64,000 bases of DNA, taken from positions 67,987,449 through 68,051,448 of the forward strand of contig CM023539.1 in NCBI GenBank assembly GCA_013350335.1. The letters run 5' to 3'. Below, piece after piece: positions 37,101 through 47,010 of this stretch (the stretch's first letter is position 1; each line of letters starts with the position of its first letter). The stretch comes from Chimonanthus salicifolius. Taxonomy: Eukaryota; Streptophyta; Magnoliopsida; Laurales; Calycanthaceae. A program made the position numbers and the translations under genes. Under the pieces are notes generated by a model. The model ran no database searches, was not told the DNA's origin, and saw only the letters and a list, made by a program, of their open reading frames with translations.

Positions 37101-40100
37101 TAGATTTTGACTGAATCACCAATGAGGTGAAGGAATGTAGGACGAGGTAGACTTGATCACGCCAGTCGTGGGTCTCCAGCTTAGTAAGTCATGGGCCCTA
37201 AGTCTTGCTAGGGGTCGTGGTATGTTTATGATATGATATGATGATTTGATATTGTTGCCACAGTCACGTAGTGATTCATTCGAGTGTTGTTCCTACGAAT
37301 AAAAGATCTCATGGTAGATGATTTGCCCCTGAATTAGTTATGCCCATAGAGGGATTATATTCATGGATGATTTATACCCATGAATAGATTATACTCACAG
37401 ATAGAGTGTTTACCAGGGATGGATGTGTATACTCATGGATGATGGTCCCCATGGTGGTGCTTGAATGGTGGTCTTATGGTAGACCTGTTGGTCCCATGGT
37501 AGACTTATTGGTCTTATGTTAGACATGTTGTTCTCATGGTATACGTATTGGTATTATGGTGGACATGTTGGTTCCATAGTAAATGTATTGGTCTTACGTT
37601 AGACATGTTGGTCCCACGGTAGACGTATTGATATTATAGTGGACATGTTGGTCCCATAGTAGACATATTGGTCTTATGGTAGACTTATTGGTCCTATGAT
37701 AGACATATTGGTTCTACGAATGTATGAGTTATGCCCATGGATGGATTATACCCATGAAGTGATTATATTCATAGATGATTATTACCCATGGATAGATGAT
37801 ATTCACTGATGGAGAGTTACCAGGGATGCATCATGAATCCCATGGATGTTGTTCTCATGGTAGAAAGATTGGATTCATGCCTAGTTATTGATTATATGGT
37901 AGGCATATTGACTCCATGATAGATATAGTGGTCTCATGGTAGACAGATTGGATTCATGCCTAGTTATTGATTATATGGTAGGCATATTGACCCCATGATG
38001 GATATAGTGGTCCCATGGTAGACGTATTGGTCTCATGGTGAACGTGACGATTCTATGGATAGATATTATTTTCCCATGGATGGTTATTCTCATGGAGGGC
38101 TTTGTGACTATGGATGAGTATTGTATACCGTGGATGGATATTTCCATAGAGGGCGTGGATTCCATAGAGTATTGGACCCATATTTAGAGTATTGTCCCCG
38201 AGGAGGGATGTACTTATGTTCGGGTATAGGTCCCATGGCTGAGGTTTATCCCATGTGTGACATTGACCCCATGATTGACGATGTTCCCATGGTTGGTATA
38301 GACCCGTGATAGATGAGATCTATTCTACTGATGAGGCCCACGATTGGGTAATTAGAATGTCTTGATGCGACATCATGAGTAGCACGGGGTTAGTGCCATG
38401 AAATAAATGAATTGAGAACTACGCAAGATCTGATCTCCATTGGAGTACATAGGCAGCTGATAATTCAGTTCGATCATATCAAGGGTCCAATAAGTCCTAT
38501 GATCCGTAGGGATCTCGCAACACGTGTAGGTCTCACGTGTTTGGACTATAAGTTGTGCATGCTTCAGACTAAAAAATAAAATAAAATAGTATTGTTTCTC
38601 ACTTGTCCGTTGGGTCGGGGCGTGACACAACATGTCTACCCTTCTCTCCTTCCCCTCCCACTCTTCTTTTCTCTTGTAATGGCGTTGTTTTTGCTTGCCT
38701 ACAAACTTGTTGAGACCATCTTAGACGAGCTTCTCTCATTTTCTCATCTATTACAATTATCTTTAAGGTCCCTTGCTGCAATCATTTTTGCTCTAAACTT
38801 TGGCTGATTTGACCATACCCGAAGAGCATCTATATGTCATTGTTGACAAAACATCCATGCCTCATCTTGAGGGGGAATGCCATACCCTATAGGAAACAAT
38901 GAGTTGTCCCTAAGGCACATTTATTTGCACATAGTTTCCTAGGAAAATCAATTAGGAACTTGAATTTCAAGGCCAAAATATCTTTTTTGCCAAGTCCTTC
39001 TGTAGTAAGTTGACTTGTTCTGGTGAGGCTCCTTGGGTGAATCCTAGAATTTGGAAGGGTGTTTCTCCTCTAAAGGTGAAGGTATTTGGGTGGCTTGCAA
39101 GCCTGGAGAAAATCTTGATAATTGATAATCTGAGTAGGGCTACAACTCGGGTCGGGCGGGCCGAGTTTCTTAAAACCAAACCCTCCCGACCCGAGTTGAT
39201 ATATATGAAACCTGACCCGACCCGACCCGAATTATTAACCCGAACTCTAGAACCAGACCCGACCCGCATTGTAAACCCATTGTATCCTAATTTTAAACGG
39301 GTTAGGTCGGGTTAACTTATAAAATAATCAACCTGGCCCCACCCGAATTTCATGCGGGTTTTTATCTTTTCAACCAAACACGACCCGTTGGCCCGAAAGT
39401 CTCGACCCGACCTGCATCATTTCTCGGGTCGGGTCAGGCGGGTCAGGCCAAAACCCAACCCGAGTTGCAGACCTAAATCTGAGGTTGAGAAGAGTGATGA
39501 TTGTGAATGCATGTCCTCTTTGTTTGTCTCATGCGATGTCAATGAACGATCTCCTCCTTCATTGTAGTTTTGCTTTGAAGGTTTGGTATCATTTCTTTCA
39601 GCTGTCAGGGGTGGCTTTCTGTGTCCCGAAAACCTATGTTGATTTGGTCAATGAAGAAATGCTTCTAGTGGGTACTTCTTTTCGAAGAAATCTTTGGTTG
39701 TGACTGTTTTGTGTATTATATGGTCCATTTGGTTGGAGAGAGGTAAAAGGGTTTTTCAGGGTAAGGAGTGCATTGTCTAGCATATTATTGGTGTGATTAA
39801 ATGCCGAGTTGCTTAGTGGATGGTGGGTTCTAATAAATTTTGGGGGATTAGTATTTCTGATATTTATAGGGATTGGGCTTCGGTGGATTTTGTTCGGCCT
39901 CAATTGGACCTAGCTTTGTATGTTGCTTGGTTCCCTCGAAGGTTAGGCTTCTGAAGCTTAATTTTGTCGATAGTGGTATTCGAGAGATTGGTTTAGCTGG
40001 TTATGGTGGAGTAATTCAAAATAATTCTGGCAAGACTTTGATTTATTTTGCTGGTCCTCTCCCAAATGGTTCAATATTGGACGTAGAACTGCATGCTTTA

Positions 40101-43100
40101 TGGCGAGGGGTTCTGAAGTTGGAAGAGCTTGGAGCCTAGGGGAGTGTTTTAGAAGGAGATTCTAAGATTATTATTGACTGGGCTTTGGGTTCTTTATGTC
40201 CATGGCTTTACTTAGATAAAGCGGAAACAAACAGTTCTAAAGTTGGTGGTCCCATCATCATACATATCCTAAATAATTTTTATGGAATCATTAGGTATAC
40301 ACTTAGCTATAAAGTACTCCAAATCATATTCCTTGGCACTCTATCCTAAGCTTTTTCCAGGCAATAGAAACTATGTCCATGTTCTTTCTCTTTCCCCTAA
40401 ATCTCTCTATGAGTTGTTTTAGTACAAGTAGAAAGATGACTTCCATTGTTGACCTACCTGACATAAACTCAAATTTATTTTTTGAGATACTTGACTTCTG
40501 CCTTAGACGAACTTCTATTATACTCTTCCCGAGTTCAATCGCACAATAACTTGTGCAAGTTTGAACATCTCCTTTGTTCTTATAAAAAGGGACTACTATA
40601 TTTTTGTCCCAATAAAAAAAATGCTAATGTGCAATAAGAATTAGTGTACAAATTCGGCCACAAACTAATACTTTTCAAAAAATAAATAATAGTAGTAATA
40701 ATAGAATCGAAACTTCCATACAAGGTACCAACTGTATTTATACATTGATATTATATCAAATATGTTCATACATCAAAAGCCAATCATTGAAGAAATCAAA
40801 ATGCTTTCAAAAGATCACTGAGAAAGTGTGCATGAGAAATGACCAATTGCACCACTCCTTTTAGTTTGTATGTAGAGAGAGAGAGAGAGATTGCATATAT
40901 CAAAACCCTATCAAATGACTGAATGCGAATCTCAGCAGCACATTTTTTATTTCAAAGAATTGGGGATTTCCACCACTTTAAAGTGATTGATTGCAACAAA
41001 TAAAGTCCTCAACACAGTAGAAAACTTCGCAATAATGGTGATGAGGGCATCACATCGAGATTTAGGAAAAAGAGTCATATTGTTTTTTATTGAAGCAAAT
41101 GGGGAAGTAAACCAACCAATTTGGGCTCCAAATTGGCGGACTCAATGTATGTGAATCCCACCGATAATAACGGGACCCATATGGACCCGACTAGCACGAG
41201 CAACAATCAACTAGACCGAGTTTTCAATCAACTCAGCTATGCAAACCAACCGAGTTTCAGCCGGGCCGTGCAATTACACTAAGTCCAGATGTGATCGGCC
41301 TGAGTTCAAAACAAATTTGCCCATTTTCATCACCGACTCAACTACTTGAACTCAACTGCCAAAATTAGTGATCAGACTCAGCAAGGAATAAGTTCAGGCA
41401 GCGCCAACCGAGCCCATCCTACCGAGTTTTGCCCGAGTCAGTGCCGAGTTGAACAAAACATCGCAAGGTTGTGTTTTCCAAGTTTTCCAAACTGTGTGGA
41501 CTATGCCAACTCAACATGGTGAAAGCAGTGCCCCAGCTAATCAACCCAGCCTTCTTTTCTTCTAAACGGTCGTCTCTCAAAATACTTGGATCTCCTTGCA
41601 ACTTAGCTTGAAAATCAACCGAGCGTCCTAGGCCTACCGAGTCAAGGTGTTCAGCAACACCACTGTTTTTTTTTTTTTTTTTTTGTTATTTGAACCATTT
41701 GAGTCAGCGCATCGAAAGTTGAAAACTCAATCCCTTGAAACCCAGTAGGGCGTAGGATGACTCATAGCCATGCATCCACCAGACCAGCAACACCTCAGTG
41801 TTATCTGAACAAGCTGAGTCAACGGACACAGCAAGGACGTGGCCCAAATCCCAGCCATTCAATCAGACCTCTCACCGAGTTGGAACGACCGAGAGCATGC
41901 ACCCAAGACATGGCCAATTTTTTGTCAAGTCTGAGTGATTTTTTATGTTTATTTTTTGATTCTTCAAACTTAAGAAACCTATATAAGGTGGATTTGGAAC
42001 CGAAGGAGAATCAGAGAAAGAGAAGGAGAAAGAATCAAGAGAAAAAAAAGGAGAGAATTTCGAGTGAGTTTGAACGGCTTTGAGTCTAGTCCGAGTTGGG
42101 ACGACTGAGTCCGAGCTGGGACATTTCGAGTACGAGTCAGGACGATTCGTGTCTGAGTTGAAGCACTCAAGTTTGAGCCAGGACGATTTGAGTCCGAATC
42201 GAGACGAAGCAGCTGAGAGCGGGATCTAAGTTATCTCTTGTATTTGTAAGTGGTTACTGAATTGAGGCTAGTATCATTCGGCGTTGATTGAATCAAATGA
42301 GATGTTCTTTTGTATTTAAATTAAGTTCAATTTTGGATTGCAGCTCGTATATTTGTTTTTCAATCAAGTGTATTAGAAGTCCGGGACCATTTGTTCCTAG
42401 AAGTGTGTGTAGCATTCCTCGTGGAAGGGAGCACGTCCAGCCGACGCCGGATATGACTCCATATTATCTATGTGGTTTGTTAGATAATTCAATTGGATTG
42501 CTATATTGGGCTACATTTTGGTACTAGAGCTTCCTGTAGCACGCATTTGGTACATCACCACATCGAACGGAAGCTCGTTTAGTTATACATCACATATTGT
42601 ACGTCCAATTTACAACATTGGGCTACATCAAATAGTAACCAGAAGTTCAGTTCACAGAGAAAAAAGGTATCCAGGAAATCGAGTAAGCACAGAGGACCAT
42701 AGACAGAAACTTCTCAAGAAACAGAAAGAGGGTCTATTCTACCTTTGAGAGAAACCCATCGTAAGCAAGTTTATAGTTGCTGTCATCGTGAGCTTTTGGG
42801 ACAACTCTCTCATCCACCCAAAAGATGTGCCATTTTCCCCACTCAACAGATTCAACATAAGGTGGCTCTAACAGTTTCCTGCAATTTCAACAGAACAATA
42901 AAGAGAATGAAATTGCTAAATATCCAATTCTCCATCTGAAGATTCCAACATCACTGTCTCAAAATGATAAGGAGAAAAAGAGATACCACCCCATTTGAGT
43001 TTTCAACAGCTCAAATGAGAACAAAAGTTAGCTTCATCTTAATGCATGGAATCAAAACACTTTTCTGAAAAATAACAATCTTTTAACCAGTAACAAAAAT

Positions 43101-44022
43101 GAATTTAACCATGTTTTGTTAAAATTGGCTAGTTTCTAAGCAAGTACTTGCCTTCAATGCATCCAAATTCTAAACCCAGCTCAGCAAACAGTTGGATGCC
43201 GAACGCCATGAAAGACAAATTACAATATAAAGATAAAAACATGGCTATCTGGATTGCTGGATTGCTGGATCGTGGTATGCAGGTCACGATTTGTGGGTGA
43301 CAATGATCCGAGCTAGCTGGGGGTAGAATACATGTGAAAAATTAAATACTTACTGTATTTCGCTCAAGGTATTAAATAAAGACAAAATTGTTAAATATTT
43401 ACAATATTTTTCACGTATTTTCACAAATATAATAGAAAATGTATACTTGTAAAACAATAATACTGATTCCCAGTTACATGGGTTTGAGCAACCTATGAAT
43501 CTTGGCTAACAATAAACTCTGATCTAGAACCATAGGTCGTATATAGATCAATTGACTGAAAAGATTCTAAGGGAAATATTCAACATTTTAAGATAGCATC
43601 TTCCAAATGTGTAAATTCCAACACCGGATGAAATTAGATAATTTAAAAATAAATAAAAAATCAAACCTGAGGGATTTGATGAGAGATCCGCCCGACAAAA
43701 CAACAGTAAAAGCGCCCCTTTCTCTGATGCATTTTTCAGACAAATCAGCAGTGTATTTGGCCAAGGACACGGAGAGTTCTTCCTCCCCTTCGAAGACGAG
43801 CAAGTTCCCTTTGCCTTTTGCGATGGAGGTCGCCATTTGAGCCGTGGACCGATGCGATTTCAAGGAGGGTGCCTTGGGATTGGAAAGGGACCTTGAAATG
43901 AAGAAAGGGAAATGGGTTTTGGAGGGAAGAAACGGTCGGATGAGAGGAACGGAGGGAAAGGGCCGTCGTACTGAAGGGAGGTTGGCAGCAAATGAGAGCC
44001 GCGCCGAGGAGGACAAGGCCAT
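31178..44022 (-). CDS. 6-phosphogluconolactonase, plastid/peroxisome type (copy A)
   Basis: Hydrolyses 6-phosphoglucono-delta-lactone to 6-phosphogluconate, step two of the oxidative pentose phosphate pathway. Exons: 43667-44022, 42743-42878 and 31178-31645; GT/AG introns; 319 codons plus stop. Residues 1-62 are Ser/Arg/Pro-rich with few acids, like a chloroplast transit peptide. A second Met at 63 could start a shorter form. Family motifs are VLSGGSL (108-114), WVDERVVP (139-146) and LLGMGPDGHVASLFPGH (217-233). The C-terminus is SKL, a PTS1 peroxisomal signal, as in the Arabidopsis dual-targeted PGL3. Intron 2 is 11.1 kb and loaded with retroelements. Relative to copy B it keeps family-typical Lys in GAGKAG and Thr in WFTDKD, but has Gly where copy B has Ala in EWAKW. 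Probably the fully functional copy. Confidence 0.92.
32950..32998 (+). mobile_element. Ty1/copia RNase H remnant, unit A (cut by the LTR insertion)
   Basis: The stretch encoding DIQAAIYISSN in unit B continues here up to TTTTCGTAAG and is then broken by the sequence starting at about 32999. Confidence 0.7.
33905..33996 (-). repeat. end fragment of the CGAATCG hAT-like family inside the LTR
   Basis: Read on the minus strand this begins CAATGTTATCAAACTCGAATC and continues with GTATCG and a GGTCTACGGGTGTGAATCG block. It parallels the left end of the element at 34391 (CAAGGTTGTCAAAAACGAATC). The other end was not found. Confidence 0.55.
34497..35228. repeat. 366-bp tandem duplication inside the hAT-like element
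   Basis: ACATGTAACATAACATAG recurs at 34511 and 34877, and the AT-rich sequence after it is nearly identical across both units, with small indels in A runs. Confidence 0.9.
35377..35475. repeat. 33-bp repeat, three units
   Basis: GTAAAGTAAGCGACAGTGAG starts each unit (35377, 35410, 35443). The length is a multiple of three, so one minus-strand frame reads the repeated peptide RGFSLSLTLLF. Confidence 0.9.
36470..36630. repeat. LTR-internal repeats (ACGTGATGATTATATTGAGAC type)
   Basis: Four imperfect units sharing GAGACATGGTATGGGTGTGTC and a CTCACGTGAT block; a fifth lies near 36845-36875. Confidence 0.75.
37330..38060. repeat. LTR-internal minisatellite (GGTAGACNTRTTGGTCYYAT)
   Basis: About 20-bp units alternate GGTAGAC and TTGGTC over about 600 bp. 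A roughly 85-bp higher-order duplication (GATTGGATTCATGCCTAG at 37868 and 37947) lies near the end. Part of the LTR of the Ty3-like element. Confidence 0.8.
39010..40215 (+). mobile_element. LINE fragment, unit A: zf-RVT and RNase H parts, split by a MITE
   Basis: WKGVSPLKVKVFGWLASLEKI is the start of the LINE zf-RVT domain. After the MITE the Cys/His part (CPLCLSHA, LLLHCSFALKVW) continues. An RNase H-like block follows: AGYGGVIQNNSGKTLIYFAG, ELHALWRGVLKLEELGA, a stop, then LEGDSKIIIDWALGS. Several stops and frame changes show it is dead. Confidence 0.8.
39135..39475 (+). mobile_element. hAT-like MITE, GGGTCGGGTT family (copy 5), unit A only
   Basis: 341 bp between perfect duplications aatctgag (39127-39134 and 39476-39483). 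It starts TAGGGCTACAACTCGGGTCG and ends CGAGTTGCAGACCTA. Unit B has the uninterrupted site tatttgag at 50187-50194, which fixes the ends of the element independently. It interrupts the LINE fragment. Confidence 0.95.
40340..40625 (-). mobile_element. RTE-type LINE RT fragment, unit A
   Basis: The minus strand translates as VPFYKNKGDVQTC, RLRQKSSISKNKFEFMSGRS and TMEVIFLL. This matches the plant RTE reverse-transcriptase block FGFMPGRSTMEAIFLLRQL. Frames are broken. Confidence 0.75.
41148..42530 (+). mobile_element. LTR with adjoining primer-binding site, unit A
   Basis: Long non-coding sequence with a TATA-like CCTATATAAGG near 41978. It ends GGGCTACA at 42515 and is followed at 42519 by TGGTACTAGAGC, close to an initiator-Met primer-binding site. 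A 20-bp GAGTCCGAG-type minisatellite lies at 42080-42205. The start (TGTATGTGAATCCC) is a guess. The internal region is gone. Present in both units, so it is older than the duplication. Confidence 0.55.
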
Positions 44023-44065
44023 TGTTGCTACCTTCCTTCTTTATAACTTTATAAGAGAGGGGAAA

Positions 44066-44114
44066 ACCAGGAAAGTTGGGCGGGCCGAAGACCAGGAAAG
44101 TTGGGTGGGCCGAG
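44066..44114. repeat. 25-bp tandem repeat, two units, upstream of 6PGL copy A
   Basis: Two copies of an ACCAGGAAAGTTGGGCGGGCC-type unit about 45-95 bp 5' of the start codon. GGGCC on this strand reads GGCCC on the gene strand, part of a site II-like (GGCCCA) promoter motif. Unit B has three copies. Confidence 0.85.
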
Positions 44115-44333
44115 TTAGCGTGGCTTTAAATCAGGAATGAGGCGTGAAGAACAAGGGCCAGTTTGGCTTTTTTCACACCGATCCAAGACCGCCCAATTTA
44201 TGGAGTATCAACGCAAATCTGACTCGCGAATTTCTTGATCCACTTTTGATTGTTGGATAGGTTTAAGTTAACCATGATTTAAAAGTTTTAAAAATTAAAT
44301 TTTAAGTTTTCAAATTCTTTTTTTAATTTATGA

Positions 44334-44480
44334 CAGAGGGTGAAACTTCAACTAAATCCCTCTTCAGGTGATATTCACACTCCACGGGATAGCCACTGGA
44401 TTATACCAAAGAGATTCGAACTCGCATCATCTTACATCCTGAGACGAAAGGTTACTAGTTGAGCTATCCCATCTAAAAAA
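44334..44480 (-). repeat. tRNA-derived SINE at the right edge of unit A
   Basis: On the minus strand it has A box GATAGCTCAACTAG, B box GAGTTCGAATCTC, then GTGGCTATC and ATCACCTGAAGAGGG. Same family as 16181-16335. Confidence 0.75.
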
Positions 44481-45070
44481 ATAAATAAAACAAAATTGTT
44501 GAATGTGGTGCACTGGCAAAGAGATTTATTGATGATTGTTTTCAAAGAAATGAAGACTCGTAAAAAAATATCAAAATATAAGTAGGATACAAAAGAAATT
44601 GTGCAATTATCTTTATAATGTCTTAAAATTTCAGTGGTTTTCTTTCTTGATTTAAAAAGTAAAATGCAAATTCAGATCGAAGAATTGCAAATAGTTTTCC
44701 AATGCACGAGTTATGACATACAATAGAAAAAAAAAAAAAAAATAGGAAATCAAAAGTGAGAATTAAAGATTGGCAATGATATACACACCCCATTTCCTTT
44801 TTATCATACACCCCCTTGAATTTTTTTCTCAATTTTACCCCTTGATATCTTCTTTTACTATTTCTTTTCTCCTCTACTTCAGCCCAGGGTTGGCCTGGAC
44901 TACCCACCCATATTTCAAGCAGGGTTAGTCTGGTTCTCACTTGGCCCTAACCCAAGTGGCACCTCTTGCCACAACCCAGCTCATTTGTTTATACTTGTTG
45001 AACCAGACCAGGCTACAAGTTTGCATTTGCCAAAAAGCCCCAGTCCAAAAATTATTCATGTGCTGCAACT

Positions 45071-45400
45071 CAGGGGAATAAATCTCAGCGGATACGTATA
45101 GTATCGACTAGAGAGAAAAAAAAAATCAGCCGAATATCATTTCTTTCTTTTTAAAAAAAAAAAAACGATTATCGGTTGTGGACCCAGGCCGATATCGCGG
45201 CTGGATATTTGCCCATATCGGCCTAGATATCTTTAATTTTTATTTTTTTAAAAAACAGCCTTTTTATTTATTTATTTTGAAATGATTTCTTTCAAAAACA
45301 AAAAACTACCAAGATTTTCAAAAAAAAAAAAAATTGAAGAGAGAAAGATCTCGCCCGAGATCTTGGCCGAACCGAGATATCGACGGAATTTTCGACCCTG
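45071..45400. mobile_element. hAT-like MITE, GCCGATATC family (copy 5), unit B only
   Basis: 330 bp between perfect duplications ctgcaact (45063-45070 and 45401-45408). It starts CAGGGGAATAAATCTC and ends AATTTTCGACCCTG. The empty site ctgcaact is intact in unit A at 29594-29601. Confidence 0.95.
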
Positions 45401-45659
45401 CTGCAACTTATAATACAAAAGAAAACCCAAATATCAATCCGAAGCTTGATCCTCAACCCAGACACCCACAATAAGCTAAATCCAATCCTTAACAGAGCAA
45501 CCCAAATTGATTTCCATCGGTTGAAAGTTTTCTAGTTTTCTTCCAAGGAACTCTAACCAGAGTATCCAGAATTTTGGTCAGTATATAAATGGATTTTAGA
45601 GGGACAGTACTGGTAAAGATGTAAATCCAGAAGTTCAGTAAACCGAGATACCAGCTGAA

Positions 45660-45905
45660 ACAATAAAGCTTACCCAACTAGCATTATTTGAACAAGATCA
45701 GTCGCTTCCCCAGCAAGTGAATCAACAATATCATTTGCCGACCTGGGAAGACTACCATTACACTGCCTCGCCTGCCTAATCTCCTTCATTTTACCTAGAA
45801 ACCTCCAAGCAAAACCAACCCCTTGGGCCCATTGAATAACAGCACCAGTCCCCTTCAATAAAGTCGCCTCGGTTCTGTTCTAACTCCCTCCCAGATGCCA
45901 TATCG
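45660..45905 (-). mobile_element. LINE RNase H (RVT_3) fragment, unit B
   Basis: GAVIQWAQGVGFAWRFLGKM, then CNGSLPRSANDIVDSLAGEA and TDLVQIML on the minus strand. It is better preserved than the unit A copy and shows the family clearly. Confidence 0.65.
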
Positions 45906-47010
45906 AAGGGCTTGAAGCTACGCTTTGATGGAGCAACACCCATAAAGAGGACCAGCAAAAGACGGCACCAGTACTTCACACACAAAATTCAGCTTATTCT
46001 GTCTCTGATGACAACAAAGTTAATTAGAAGTAGAAGCATATACTCCATTCATGGATGGGGCCAATGGATGGCCTCTAAAACTAGAAGCATACCTCATTTG
46101 CGGACTCTTCACGGATCGAATGGAGACAATGAGAGCAAAAATATCTTACATACTGCTTGATTCAAGCGTGATTGTAGTTACTTCAGCAAAAACCTAGAAA
46201 GGAATTATGGAGCCGGACAGTTTCCCAATGTGCAAATTCTGTACAAAATGGGCCTCACATATTTCTCAGAGGCACTAAAATTTTATGAAGACACACTTAG
46301 GAAACTACAATGATCTCCATACTAGAGAAGTGGGAAGTTGAGATGAAAACAGACAGTAGAGATGACATTACAAGAACTGCTCGTTCCATGGCCTTGAATT
46401 GGCTAGAGGTGACAAATGAAGTTGCTTTTAGTGACCAATCCAGAAACCCTACTTTGGTTCTGGTGATGCTGGTGAACCTCAGTCATTGCTACAAGTATAG
46501 TCACCTAAGGATAGTCATCATGCTAAAAGATCATTGGATTCCTAAGACTACTGCAATATCCCAACCATCCATCACGTATGTTGCTCCCCAATCAATAGGT
46601 TAGGATCATCTGATCAAGGAGAGCTGCAATCTACCAAGTAAGGTTCCTCAAAAGGCAGAATTTCTCAAAAAACAGCAAGGCGAAATTGGGAAGATGTTGT
46701 CCAAAATTCAAGACTGAAATCGACATTGTGGAGGGACCATTGAACCATAGGTGCCACATAACAGAAAAATGGGAAATATATGGATGCCATCACCAGAATC
46801 CAACATAACATAAAACCATTTACATTTTATTTTATTCAAATCTATAATTACTGCATTTGCAAATGGATGCAAACATGGGATATCCCTGGTTTTAGTCCCT
46901 TGAGATATTACACAATCATCATCTGACTGAACTATCATTTACAGAACTGATACAAAAACAAGTTATTATAAGAAACACCAAAACTTACACAACTATCAGG
47001 ATGCCTGATC

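Larger units (their letters stand above)
32999..38629 (+). mobile_element. Ty3/gypsy-like LTR retrotransposon remnant (internal 3' end plus 3' LTR)
   Basis: Present only in unit A. A polypurine tract AAGGGGGTAGAA (33858-33869), preceded by GGGGGCGAAATTC, leads into an LTR starting TGTAATGCCCC at 33870 and ending GGGGCGTGACA at 38627. This is the terminal style of chromovirus-type Ty3 elements. Upstream about 870 bp of internal, non-coding sequence remains. The 5' LTR, gag and pol are gone. The LTR is about 3.4 kb without the element nested in it. About 250 bp of the target (kept in unit B at 49449-49700) is missing. Confidence 0.75.
29404..44325. repeat. tandem segmental duplication, unit A (6PGL copy A)
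   Basis: Nearly collinear with 44885-55125. Matching stretches include 29601-32460, 32461-32998, 38630-39134 and 39476-44325. Unit A has its own insertions (32999-38629 and 39135-39475) and lacks the 607 bp at 48299-48905 of unit B. Both units carry a 6PGL gene on the minus strand. Confidence 0.93.

Noticed and set aside
37470..38030. Regular 20-bp repeats resembling a CRISPR array
   Set aside because: There are no unique spacers of constant size, the units vary and are contiguous, and the context is a plant LTR.
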